The notes under the pieces are model-generated. The model ran no database searches. It saw only the letters and a list, made by a program, of their open reading frames with translations, and was not told where the DNA came from. A program made the translations under genes and the position numbers. A stretch of DNA of 64,000 nt, taken from assembly GCF_019799945.1 (NCBI RefSeq), contig NZ_JABGCH010000026.1, forward strand, positions 1 to 64,000, in the 5' to 3' direction. The stretch is from Modestobacter marinus. GTDB lineage: Bacteria; Actinomycetota; Actinomycetes; Mycobacteriales; Geodermatophilaceae. Below, in pieces: positions 30,450 to 38,470 of the stretch (positions within the stretch are counted from its first letter, which is position 1; each line of letters starts with the position of its first letter).

Positions 30450-31366
30450 GCGAGCCCGAGGAGCCGCGGTCGTTCTCCTGGGACCAAGTGGCGGCCGAGC
30501 TGGCGGCGGCGGAGCTGGCGGTCGGCCGTGACGACGACGAGGTCGCGGCGGAGGGCTGGGACACCGTCGCGGCCCGGCTGGCCGAGGGACTGACCGCGCC
30601 GGCGGGCGCGGCACCTGTTGCGAATCCGGGTGCCGCGGATCCGGGTGCCGCGGATCCGGGTGCCGCGGAGGAGGCCGCCACCGTCGAGGAGGTGCCGGCC
30701 GCACCGCTGGAGCGCGCCCCGCGGGTGCCGGTGGAGCTGATCGTCGTGCCCGAGCCGGAGGCCCGGGTGGAGGAGGCGGCGGCTCCGGAGGTGGTCGAGC
30801 AGGACGAGCTGCCGCTGGACGTCGGGGACCTTCGGGGCGGGCTGGAGGCGCTGCTTTTCGTCGTCGACGCGCCGATCGACGAGGCCTCGCTCGCCGCCGC
30901 GCTGCACTGCCCGGTGCCGCGGGTGCGCCGGGAGCTCGCAGCCCTGGCCGCCGGGTACGACGAGCGCCGGGCCGGGATCACGCTGCGGCGGGTGGGGGAG
31001 GGCTGGCGGATCTACACCCGGGAGGACTTCGCGGCGGTGGTGGAGCGCCACCTGCTGGAGGGACAGCGAAGCCGGCTGACCCAGGCGGCCCTGGAGACGC
31101 TGGCGGTCATCGCCTACCGGCAGCCGGTGACCCGGGCCCGGGTGTCGGCGATCCGCGGGGTGGGGGTGGATGCCGTCGTGCGGACGCTGGTCACCCGTGG
31201 CCTCATCCGCGAGGCCGGCTCGGACCCGGACACCGGTGGCGGGCTGTACGTGACGACGCCGCTGTTCCTGGAGCGGCTGGGGCTCACCAGTCTCGACGAG
31301 CTGCCCCCGCTGGCGCCGCTGCTGCCGGAGACGAGCACCGTCCTCGAGGAGCACCCCGACTCCTGA
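30446..31366 (+). CDS. scpB: Segregation and condensation protein B with acidic N-terminal extension
   Basis: 306 residues. The ScpB winged-helix pair begins near residue 129 (DLRGGLEALLFVVDAPIDEASLAAAL) and includes GWRIYTREDFAAVVERHLL and LTQAALETLAVIAYRQPVTRARVSAIRGV. The N-terminal 125 residues are an acidic, Ala/Val/Glu-rich extension absent in many ScpB proteins, with three GAADP-type repeats. The GTG start overlaps the scpA stop. Its product is the dimeric partner of ScpA in the SMC condensin complex. Confidence 0.9.
   Translation: MSEPEEPRSFSWDQVAAELAAAELAVGRDDDEVAAEGWDTVAARLAEGLTAPAGAAPVANPGAADPGAADPGAAEEAATVEEVPAAPLERAPRVPVELIVVPEPEARVEEAAAPEVVEQDELPLDVGDLRGGLEALLFVVDAPIDEASLAAALHCPVPRVRRELAALAAGYDERRAGITLRRVGEGWRIYTREDFAAVVERHLLEGQRSRLTQAALETLAVIAYRQPVTRARVSAIRGVGVDAVVRTLVTRGLIREAGSDPDTGGGLYVTTPLFLERLGLTSLDELPPLAPLLPETSTVLEEHPDS
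30624..30668 (+). repeat. Three 15-base tandem units in the scpB extension
   Basis: The 15-base unit ATCCGGGTGCCGCGG repeats exactly at 30624, 30639 and 30654, coding for a DPGAA-type pentapeptide. In-frame slippage there would lengthen or shorten the linker without harming the protein. Confidence 0.75.
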
Positions 31367-31385
31367 CCTTCGGGACCAGGTCGGC

Positions 31386-32592
31386 TCACATCCGCGGGTG
31401 GATGAGGATCTCGGTGCCGTCGGGGCGGTAGGTGCGCCATCGGCTGCCCGGTGGGGCGGTGTCGTCGCGGTCGACGCGGAAGCCGTGGTGGACCTTGGTG
31501 TGCAGAAGGACCACCCCCTCCCCACGACTCGCAGGCTCGCCGCGGGCCCCTGGGGATGGCCGGGTGGTGGACGTCGCACCAGTGCGTGGGCGCGCCGCAG
31601 CCGGCGAACACGCAGTGCCGGTCCCGCCGCTCCACCGCCTTGCGCAGGTGCGGGGGCACGATGCGCAGCTCCCGGCCCACATCGAGGGGCAGCCCGTCGG
31701 GGTTGAGCACCATCCGGGTGAGGATGGCGTCGCAGGCCAGCCAGCGGGCCCGCGCGGCGGACAGGGTGGCGCCGAACCCGGTTCCCGCCGCCCCCGGCCC
31801 GCGGGCTGGGTCGGCGAGGTCCTGCAGGTCGATGGTCACGATCACGTGCGGCTTCACCCGGCGCAGGAACGGCAGATCACCCTGCGCGAGGGCGTTGTCG
31901 GCCAGCTGCACCAGCGCGTCGGCCTGCTGCTGCGCCCGGCTCCGGGTGTCCCCTTTCGGCCGGGCCGCCTGCACGATCGACTCCAGCGCGGCCTGCACCT
32001 CCTCCCCGCCCACCGCGTCGAGGTCGAACCGGCCGGTGATGCTGCCGTCGGCGTGCCGGGCGATGACCAGCCGACGGCCCTCGGTCGAATCCGGCTCCGG
32101 CCCGTCGGGGTCCAGCGCGTCCAGGTAGCGGTGCACCACCTCCCCCAGCCGCTGATACGGCTGGGTGGTGGCCACCCTCGCGAGCGCGGTGTCCACCTCA
32201 CCCAGGTCCACCTGCTGCGCCGCCGCGGCGGCGAGCGCCTCCTCCGACACGGCCGGCGCGATGACGGCGACCTGCTCGGCGGTCACCTGCCCGGCGGCGA
32301 ACGCCTCCGCCACCGCCGGCAGATGCTCCAGCGCCCGCCCCGAGCGCACCAGCCGCCCAGCCGCGGCCGGGGACAGCCGGGCGTGCCCGCGCAGCCACGC
32401 CGGCATGGTCTTCAGCCCGTCGAACTCCGCCGACCCGGCCTTCTCACACTCCCGCACCGTCCGGGTCACCTCGGCCGCGATCCGGTTCTGCACCTGCAAG
32501 AGGTCCTTGAGCCGGACAAGCAACGGCGGCCCGAACAGGCCCGACAGGTCCTCCGCCGCCAGCGCGTCCAGGCAGGACTGCAGCTCGCCCAC
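31386..32592 (-). pseudogene. Frameshifted DUF222/13E12-type HNH endonuclease gene
   Basis: Minus-strand gene. The N-terminal DUF222 part is intact over about 300 residues (EVTRTVRECEKAGSAEFDG, then YLDALDPDGPEP...RRLVIARHADGSITGRFDLDAVG). The HNH module follows with RDRHCVFAGCGAPTHWCDVHH near 31600. After that the frame is lost. The expected remainder (LLHTKVHHGFRVDRDD...WRTYRPDGTEILIHPRM) lies in another frame ending at 31386. The LLC-RHH half of the HNH zinc/metal site is missing, which implies a small deletion as well as a shift. The family is a multicopy 13E12-type element of actinobacteria. It lies exactly where rluB would follow scpB. Confidence 0.75.
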
Positions 32593-32808
32593 GACACCTC
32601 CCGACAGCTTCGAACCTGTGTACGAAGTTTACTGGCCTAGCACGGTCGGCGCAGCTTGTATCCCCAGGTCAGAGCGGGTTTCCACACTTTTCCGAGCGGG
32701 GCTTGACGGCCGGGGGCGGGCCGCGACTCACAGGCGAGGTCCAGCCGGGGACACGGGGTGTGATCAGGCGAGCCCCCGACGCTGCCAGACGAACCGTCGG
32801 GAGGCGCC

Positions 32809-33381
32809 GTGCAGACAGCAACGCTCGTGGAGGGACCCCCCAGCGCGGACGAGCAGCGCAGGGTGCTGCTCGTCATCGGTGGGCTGCCCGGCAGCGGCAA
32901 GACGACGCTGTTGCGGCGGCTGCTCGCGCAGGAGCTGCCCGGCGTCCGCGGTCTCGACTCCGAGCAGGTCGCCGGACGGCTCCGCGCGGCGGGGATCCGC
33001 CTGCCGTACCGCGTCCTGCGCCCGTGGGTGCATGCCTGGCACCGGTGGCGGGTCCTCCGGGGCATCGGCGGGGACACCCCGGTCGTCGTCCTCACCGACC
33101 CCTGGACAAGCCCACGATGGCGCGCCACCGTGCGAAGGAAAGCGGAAGCAGCGGGACGCCGCGTCCGGGTGGTGCTGCTCGACGCCTCCCCGGAAGAGGC
33201 CGCACACGGTCAGGTCGCCCGTGGCCGCACCCTCCCGGCGCGGGCGATGCGCCGCCACGCCGACCGCTGGGCCGCGTTCCGGCAGAGCGTGGGAGAAGCG
33301 GCCGGCCTCACGGTGGTCGATCGGGCGCAGGCCGACCGGTCGACCCTGGCGGGCCTGCTCGCCGGCCGTCCCGGAGCCTGA
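32809..33381 (+). CDS. P-loop ATP-binding protein, kinase-like
   Basis: 190 residues. Walker A is GGLPGSGKTTLLRRLL, near residue 25. DTPVVVLTDPWTSPRWRATVRRKAEAAGRRVRVVLLDASPEEA resembles the core of small P-loop kinases (adenylylsulfate-kinase or zeta-like). A basic segment (ARGRTLPARAMRRHADRWAAFRQSV) follows, like the lid arginines of that fold. Substrate unknown. The GTG start has a GGGAGG ribosome site. It stands alone between the HNH remnant and ggt. Confidence 0.72.
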   Translation: MQTATLVEGPPSADEQRRVLLVIGGLPGSGKTTLLRRLLAQELPGVRGLDSEQVAGRLRAAGIRLPYRVLRPWVHAWHRWRVLRGIGGDTPVVVLTDPWTSPRWRATVRRKAEAAGRRVRVVLLDASPEEAAHGQVARGRTLPARAMRRHADRWAAFRQSVGEAAGLTVVDRAQADRSTLAGLLAGRPGA

Positions 33382-33594
33382 CGGGGTGCGCGGCCGGAGA
33401 CCGACCGCGCACCACGCCGGTTGGTCAGCGCAGATGCTTGCGCGGCCCGGGCCGAGGAGGGGTCGGGAGTGCCGCCGTCGTGAGACGGGGCAGGGCGAGA
33501 GCCGCCGGCGCATCGCTGGCACTCCGCGATGGCGCGTCGGTCCGGGTGGGTGTCCGATGGGTCCCTGCGCATCGCCGCCCGCCGAGGAGTTGCC

Positions 33595-35430
33595 GTGCCG
33601 CGTCGCCGTACGACCCTGTTCGCGCTCACCACGCTGCTGGCCGGCGGGCTGGCCGCCGCCGGGCCCGCGGGTCCCGCGGCCGCGCAGGAGCCGCTGCCCG
33701 AGAAGCGGTCCCTCGCCGTCGGCACCGGGGGAGCGGTCGCCACCGTCGATCCCGACGCCACCCGGATCGGCCTGGAGGTCCTCGCCGACGGCGGCAACGC
33801 CGTCGACGCCGCAGTGGCCGCGGCCGCCGCGCTGGGGGTCACCGAGCCCTACTCGGCGGGCATCGGCGGCGGCGGGTTCTTCGTCTACTACGACGCCGCG
33901 ACCGGCACCGTGTCCACGATCGACGGCCGGGAGACCGCGCCGCTCGCGATGGGCGCGGACGCGTTCCTCGACGAGCAGGGCGATCCGCTGCCGTTTCAGG
34001 AGGCGGTCCAGAGCGGGCTGTCGGTGGGCACCCCCGGGACCCCGCTCACCTGGGCGCGGGCGCTGGAGCTGTTCGGCACCCTCCCGCTGTCCGAGGCGCT
34101 GGCGGGCGCGACCCGGCTGGCCGAGGAGGGCTTCGTCGTCGACGAGACCTTCCGCCAGCAGACCGCCGAGAACGAGGAGAAGTTTCGCCGCTTCCCGGCC
34201 ACCGTGGAGCTGTTTCTCCCCGGCGGCGCCCTGCCCGAGGTGGGCTCCCGGCTCCGCAACCCCGACCTGGCCCGCACCTACGAGCTGCTCGCCGACGAGG
34301 GCGTCGAGCCGATGTACACCGGCGCCTTGGCGGAGGAGGTCGTCCGGACGGCGCAGGACCCGTCGGAGGCGCCGGACGCCACCCCGGTCCGGGCGGGCCT
34401 CCTCGAACTGGGCGACCTCGAGCGGTACGAGGCCCTCGTGCGCGAGCCGGCCCGGATCGAGTACCGGGGACTGGAGGTGTACGGGATGGCACCGCCGTCC
34501 AGCGGCGGCTCGACCGTGGGGGAGGCGCTCAACGTCCTGGAGCGCTTCCCGCTCGACGCCGTATCCGAGGACGCCGCGCTGCACCACTACCTGGAGGCCA
34601 GCGCGCTGGCGTTCGCCGACCGCAACGCGTACGTCGGCGACCCGGCCCACGGCCAGGTGCCGCTGACCGAGCTGCTGTCCGACGAGTTCGCCGCCGAGCG
34701 GGCCTGCGGCATCGCGCCGGACCGGGCGCTGACCAAGCCGCTCCCCGCAGGCGACCCGGACGGCGAGTACGGCCCGTGCCCCGCCGAGGCCGCGGCCACC
34801 CCGCCGGCCGGCCAGGAGGGGCCCTCCACGACGCACCTCACCGTCGCCGACGCGGACGGGAACGTCGCGAGCTACACGCTGACCATCGAGCAGACCGGTG
34901 GCAGCGGCATCACCGTGCCCGGCCGCGGGTTCCTGCTCAACAACGAGCTCACCGACTTCACCTTCGCGCCCGCCGACGTCAGCACGCCCGAGCCGAACCT
35001 GCCCGCGCCGGGCAAGCGGCCGCGCAGCAGCATGGCGCCGACGATCGTCCTGCAGGACGGCGCACCCGTCCTGGCTCTGGGGTCACCTGGTGGGGCGACG
35101 ATCATCACCACGGTGCTGCAGACGCTGGTCGGTCGCGTCGACCGGGACCTGTCCCTCCTGGACGCGATCGCCGCGCCCCGGGCCAGCCAGCGCAACGCGG
35201 CGGCCGGTCAGGCGGAGCCCGCGTTCATCGAGGCGCACGGACCGCAGCTCACCGCGCTCGGGCACGCGTTCACCCCCACGCCGGAGCTCGGCGCGGCCAC
35301 CGGCGTCGAGTTCCTCCCCGGCGGGCTGCTGCTCGCCGCCGCGGAGCCCGAACGGCGGGGCGGTGGCAGTGCAGGCGTGGTGCAGGACGTCCCGGTGGAG
35401 GCGGGCGGGCTGGCGCCGGACCTCGGGTGA
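33595..35430 (+). CDS. ggt: Gamma-glutamyltransferase, secreted
   Basis: 611 residues from GTG 33595 (GAGGAG ribosome site). A signal peptide is present (RRTTLFALTTLLAGGLAAAGPAGPAAAQ). Family motifs follow: LADGGNAVDAAVAAAAALGVTEPYSAGIGGGGFFVYY, and EYRGLEVYGMAPPSSGGSTVGEALN. The autoprocessing and catalytic Thr412 lies in STTHLTVADADGN. SSMAPTIVLQDG and LALGSPGGATI complete the set. The precursor self-cleaves before Thr412 to give two chains. It hydrolyses or transfers the gamma-glutamyl group of glutathione-type compounds outside the cell. In an actinobacterium, which uses mycothiol, the physiological substrate may be glutamine peptides; that is inference. Confidence 0.9.
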   Translation: MPRRRTTLFALTTLLAGGLAAAGPAGPAAAQEPLPEKRSLAVGTGGAVATVDPDATRIGLEVLADGGNAVDAAVAAAAALGVTEPYSAGIGGGGFFVYYDAATGTVSTIDGRETAPLAMGADAFLDEQGDPLPFQEAVQSGLSVGTPGTPLTWARALELFGTLPLSEALAGATRLAEEGFVVDETFRQQTAENEEKFRRFPATVELFLPGGALPEVGSRLRNPDLARTYELLADEGVEPMYTGALAEEVVRTAQDPSEAPDATPVRAGLLELGDLERYEALVREPARIEYRGLEVYGMAPPSSGGSTVGEALNVLERFPLDAVSEDAALHHYLEASALAFADRNAYVGDPAHGQVPLTELLSDEFAAERACGIAPDRALTKPLPAGDPDGEYGPCPAEAAATPPAGQEGPSTTHLTVADADGNVASYTLTIEQTGGSGITVPGRGFLLNNELTDFTFAPADVSTPEPNLPAPGKRPRSSMAPTIVLQDGAPVLALGSPGGATIITTVLQTLVGRVDRDLSLLDAIAAPRASQRNAAAGQAEPAFIEAHGPQLTALGHAFTPTPELGAATGVEFLPGGLLLAAAEPERRGGGSAGVVQDVPVEAGGLAPDLG

Positions 35431-35469
35431 CCTCGGCGAGGTGTCGGTGCCCTCGGCGACACTGCTGGG

Positions 35470-37125
35470 GTGAACCGGATCGTCCTCGTGCGCCGGAGCG
35501 AGGGCGCCGTCGAGGCGCGGGAGCCCGGCGCGGACCCTGCGACGGTCACCGGGCTCGCCGCCGAGGAGGTGGCGGACTTCGTCCGCGAGCGGGAGCGGTC
35601 GCCCGTGCGCTGGGTGTGGGACGACACCACCCGGTGGTACCCGGGGTTGCTGGCGGACGGCGTCCGGGTCGAGCGCTGCACCGACCTCCGGCTCGCCCAC
35701 GCCGTCCTGCGCCGCTCGCCGTTCGTCGACCAGGCGCAGGTCACCGGCGAGGACACCGCCGGCTGGGACGCGCTGGCGCCGGTGACCGGGACGGACTCCG
35801 CGCTGTTCCCCCTCGACGACCCGGCCGACCGGCTCGACCCGGTCGCCGAGCTCGACCGCCAGCAGGCCGCCGTGGCGGCCTCCCCGCAGCGGGGACGGCT
35901 CGGGCTGCTGCTGGCCGCCGAGTCCTCCGGGGCGCTCGCGGCCGCCGAGATGACCCACGCCGGGCTGCCCTGGCGGGCCGACGTGCACGACGCCCTGCTC
36001 GCCGAGCTGCTCGGCCCCCGCCCGGCGGCGGGGCAACGACCGGCGGTGCTGGAGCGGCTGGCCGCCGAGATCCGCACCGCGCTGCGCGCCCCCGACCTGA
36101 ACCCCGACTCGCCCGGCGCGCTGCTGCGGGCCCTCCAGGCCGCCGGGCTGCCGGTGACCGACACCCGCTCGTGGACGCTCGAGCAGCTGGACCACCCCGT
36201 CGTCCCGCCGCTGCTGGAGTACAAGAAGCTGTCCCGGCTGATGGCCGCGAACGGCTGGGCCTGGCTCGACACCTGGGCGCGCAGCGGGCGGTTCCGCTCG
36301 TGGTTCGTGCCCGGCGGGGTGGTCACCGGGCGCTGGGCGTCGAACGGCGGCGGTGCCCTGTCGGTGCCCACGCAGGTGCGCCCGGCGGCGGTCGCCGACG
36401 AGGGCTGGCGGTTCGTCGTGGCCGACGTCGCCCAGCTGGAGCCGCGGGTGCTCGCCGGCATGAGCGGGGACGCGGCGATGGCCGAGGCGGCCCGCTCGAC
36501 CGACCTCTACCAGGGCATGGTCGCCAGTGGGGCGGTGGCCACCCGGGCCGAGGCCAAGGTCGGGATGCTCGGCGCAATGTACGGCGGCACCCGGGGCGAG
36601 AGCGGGCGCATGATGCCGCGGCTGACCCGCCGGTACCCCCGGGCGATCGGGCTGGTGGAGGAGGCCGCCCGCGCGGGCGAGCGGGGCGAGGTGGTGCACA
36701 CGCTGCTCGGCCGGGGCTCCCCGCGCCCCACCGGCGCGTGGGCGGAGCGCGCGGTGGGGCTCGGCGAGCCGCCCGAGGACGCCGGCCCCCGCGACGAGCA
36801 GGACCGGCACCGCCGCGCCTGGGGACGCTTCACCCGCAACTTCGTCGTCCAGGGCACCGGCGCGGAGTGGGCGCTGTGCTGGCTGGCCGACCTCCGCAAC
36901 CGGCTGTGGCGCCTGGCGGAGGCCGGCCGGGTGGAGGAGCGGCCGCACCTGGTGTTCTTCCTGCACGACGAGGTCGTCGTGCACACCCCCGCGGCGCTCG
37001 CCGAGGACGTCGCCGCCGCGGTGCGCCGGGCCGCGGCCGAGGCGGGCCGCCTGCTGTTCGGCTCGTTCCCGGTGGACTTCCCGCTGGACGTCGCCGTCGT
37101 CCGGTCCTGGGCCGACGCGGACTGA
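35470..37125 (+). CDS. Family-A DNA polymerase (bifunctional 3'-5' exonuclease/polymerase annotation)
   Basis: 551 residues, shorter than Pol I and without a 5'-nuclease domain. The polymerase palm is recognisable: motif A VVADVAQLEPRVLAGMSGD, where Pol I has a DYSQIELR-type sequence, so the Tyr-Ser-Gln start is altered but the Asp and Arg are kept. Motif B is KVGMLGAMYGG, and motif C is FFLHDEVVVH. The N-terminal 150 residues are a weak 3'-5' exonuclease-like region (LAHAVLRRSP) and lack clear DEDD acidic residues. This type is widespread in actinobacteria with unclear function, probably in repair. GTG at 35470. Confidence 0.78.
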   Translation: MNRIVLVRRSEGAVEAREPGADPATVTGLAAEEVADFVRERERSPVRWVWDDTTRWYPGLLADGVRVERCTDLRLAHAVLRRSPFVDQAQVTGEDTAGWDALAPVTGTDSALFPLDDPADRLDPVAELDRQQAAVAASPQRGRLGLLLAAESSGALAAAEMTHAGLPWRADVHDALLAELLGPRPAAGQRPAVLERLAAEIRTALRAPDLNPDSPGALLRALQAAGLPVTDTRSWTLEQLDHPVVPPLLEYKKLSRLMAANGWAWLDTWARSGRFRSWFVPGGVVTGRWASNGGGALSVPTQVRPAAVADEGWRFVVADVAQLEPRVLAGMSGDAAMAEAARSTDLYQGMVASGAVATRAEAKVGMLGAMYGGTRGESGRMMPRLTRRYPRAIGLVEEAARAGERGEVVHTLLGRGSPRPTGAWAERAVGLGEPPEDAGPRDEQDRHRRAWGRFTRNFVVQGTGAEWALCWLADLRNRLWRLAEAGRVEERPHLVFFLHDEVVVHTPAALAEDVAAAVRRAAAEAGRLLFGSFPVDFPLDVAVVRSWADAD

Positions 37126-37131
37126 CCGGCG

Positions 37132-37431
37132 TCAGCCGTCCAGCACGGAGGACAGCAGTGCGGCCCGGCGCAGCACGACGGGCCGGCCGGCCCGGCCGGC
37201 CGCCTCGAGGTGGTCGCGCAGCAGCTCGAGCGCCGGGCCGGACAGGCCGGTCACCGAGCCCGCGTCGATGCCGTCGATCGGCACCGGCTCACGCCCGTAC
37301 CGCCGCAGGAAGGACTCGACGGCGGCCGCGTCGACCTCGCCGGCCAGGCACAGCACCCGGCCGCCGGCGGTGTTGAGCAGGCGGACGACCCCGCGCACCG
37401 CCGTCGGCCCGTCAGACGGGGGAGCGGTCAC
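37132..37431 (-). CDS. STAS-like domain protein
   Basis: 99 residues from GTG 37431. VRLLNTAGGRVLCLAGEVDAAAVESFLRRYG followed by IDAGSVTGLSGPALELLRDHLEAAGRAGRPVVLRRA looks like a STAS (anti-sigma-factor antagonist) fold: two strands, a helix, and a loop where the phosphorylatable Ser is usually found (here SVTGLSG). The expected DS/T at the canonical site is not clear, so this may be a variant. It may act on a switch kinase or be a structural relative. Confidence 0.5.
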   Translation of the reverse strand: MTAPPSDGPTAVRGVVRLLNTAGGRVLCLAGEVDAAAVESFLRRYGREPVPIDGIDAGSVTGLSGPALELLRDHLEAAGRAGRPVVLRRAALLSSVLDG

Positions 37432-37594
37432 GGCCCCAGTGTCCCCCCGGGACGGCCCGGCGACCTGGGGGTCCGCGGGTCGGCGCTCCGACACGCCCGG
37501 GCGAGGGCGGGCGCAGGCAGGCGGCCCGTGGAGCGGTCGGGCGCGGGAGGATCGGCGCCGTCCGGGCACCATCGCCGCCCAGGAGGACGACGAC

Positions 37595-38401
37595 ATGACG
37601 CGCTCCGGCGTGCACTCCGCCGCCGACGTCTTCGGCGGCACCCCCGCGGTCATCGGGCACCGCGGTCTGGGCCGGGGTGTGGTGTCCGGCCACCGGGAGA
37701 ACACGCTCGCGTCGTTCACCGCGGCCGCCGAGCTCGGCCTGCGCTGGGTGGAGGTCGACGTCCGCCGGACGCAGGACGACGTCCTGGTGGTCGCGCACGA
37801 CGCCGTCTACCCCGACGGGAGCCCCGTCTCCGAGCTCACGGCCGCGCAGGCCGACCGGCGCGGGGCGCTGCGGCTGAGCTCCCTGTTCGAGCGGCTGCCC
37901 CGGGACGTCGGGGTCAACGTGGACCTCAAGTCCCCGATCGACGACAGCCTGCGCCCACCGTCCCGGACGGCGGCCGGCCTGCTCGGCCCGGTGGTGGCGG
38001 CCGAGGCCACCCGCCGACGGGTGCTGGTCTCGTCGTTCGACCCGGCCGCGCTCCACCGGGTGCGCTCGGTGGCACCGCGGGTGTCCCTGGCGTGGCTGAC
38101 CTGGTGGCAGTTCCCGCTGGAGACGGCGGTGGCCGGCTGCGCGCACATGGACGTCGACGTCCTCGCCCTGCACGTCGGATCGCTCGCCCGGGACCCGTGG
38201 ACCCGCACGGTCTCCGCGCTCGACGCCGCGCTCGACACGGCCGCCGTCGAGCGGGCACTGTCGCACCTGCACGACTGCGGCCGCCAGCTGCTCGTGTGGT
38301 GCCCAGACGCGGACTCGGCTCGGCTGCTGATCGAGGCGGGCGCCGACGCGGTGGTCGTCGACGCGGTGCCCGGCGCGCTCGCCGTCCTCCCCGCGGCCTG
38401 A
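37595..38401 (+). CDS. Glycerophosphodiester phosphodiesterase
   Basis: 268 residues. The GDPD signature is complete: IGHRGLG with HRENTLASF (catalytic His/Arg), GLRWVEVDVRRTQDDVLVVAHDAVY (metal Glu/Asp/His), VNVDLKSP, VSSFDPAALH, and LLVWCPDADSARLLIEAGADAVVVDAV. No signal peptide, so probably cytosolic. It hydrolyses glycerophosphodiesters to glycerol-3-phosphate and an alcohol. ATG at 37595 has an AGGAGGA ribosome site. Confidence 0.88.
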   Translation: MTRSGVHSAADVFGGTPAVIGHRGLGRGVVSGHRENTLASFTAAAELGLRWVEVDVRRTQDDVLVVAHDAVYPDGSPVSELTAAQADRRGALRLSSLFERLPRDVGVNVDLKSPIDDSLRPPSRTAAGLLGPVVAAEATRRRVLVSSFDPAALHRVRSVAPRVSLAWLTWWQFPLETAVAGCAHMDVDVLALHVGSLARDPWTRTVSALDAALDTAAVERALSHLHDCGRQLLVWCPDADSARLLIEAGADAVVVDAVPGALAVLPAA

Positions 38402-38470
38402 GCGACCGCCACGCTCGGTACCCGCCCGGCAGCGGGCAGGTGTGCTGCCCCACCCTTATCGTGGAGCCGG

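Noticed and set aside
31114-31385. Extension of the HNH gene to 31114 in the DUF222 frame
   Set aside because: After the frame change this is antisense to scpB; the family C-terminus lies in the other frame and stops at 31386.
32703-37376. A 1557-residue plus-strand open frame across the P-loop, ggt and polymerase genes
   Set aside because: It is the shadow of the real genes in GC-rich DNA; its codon phase is that of the other frame, and the real genes show family motifs.
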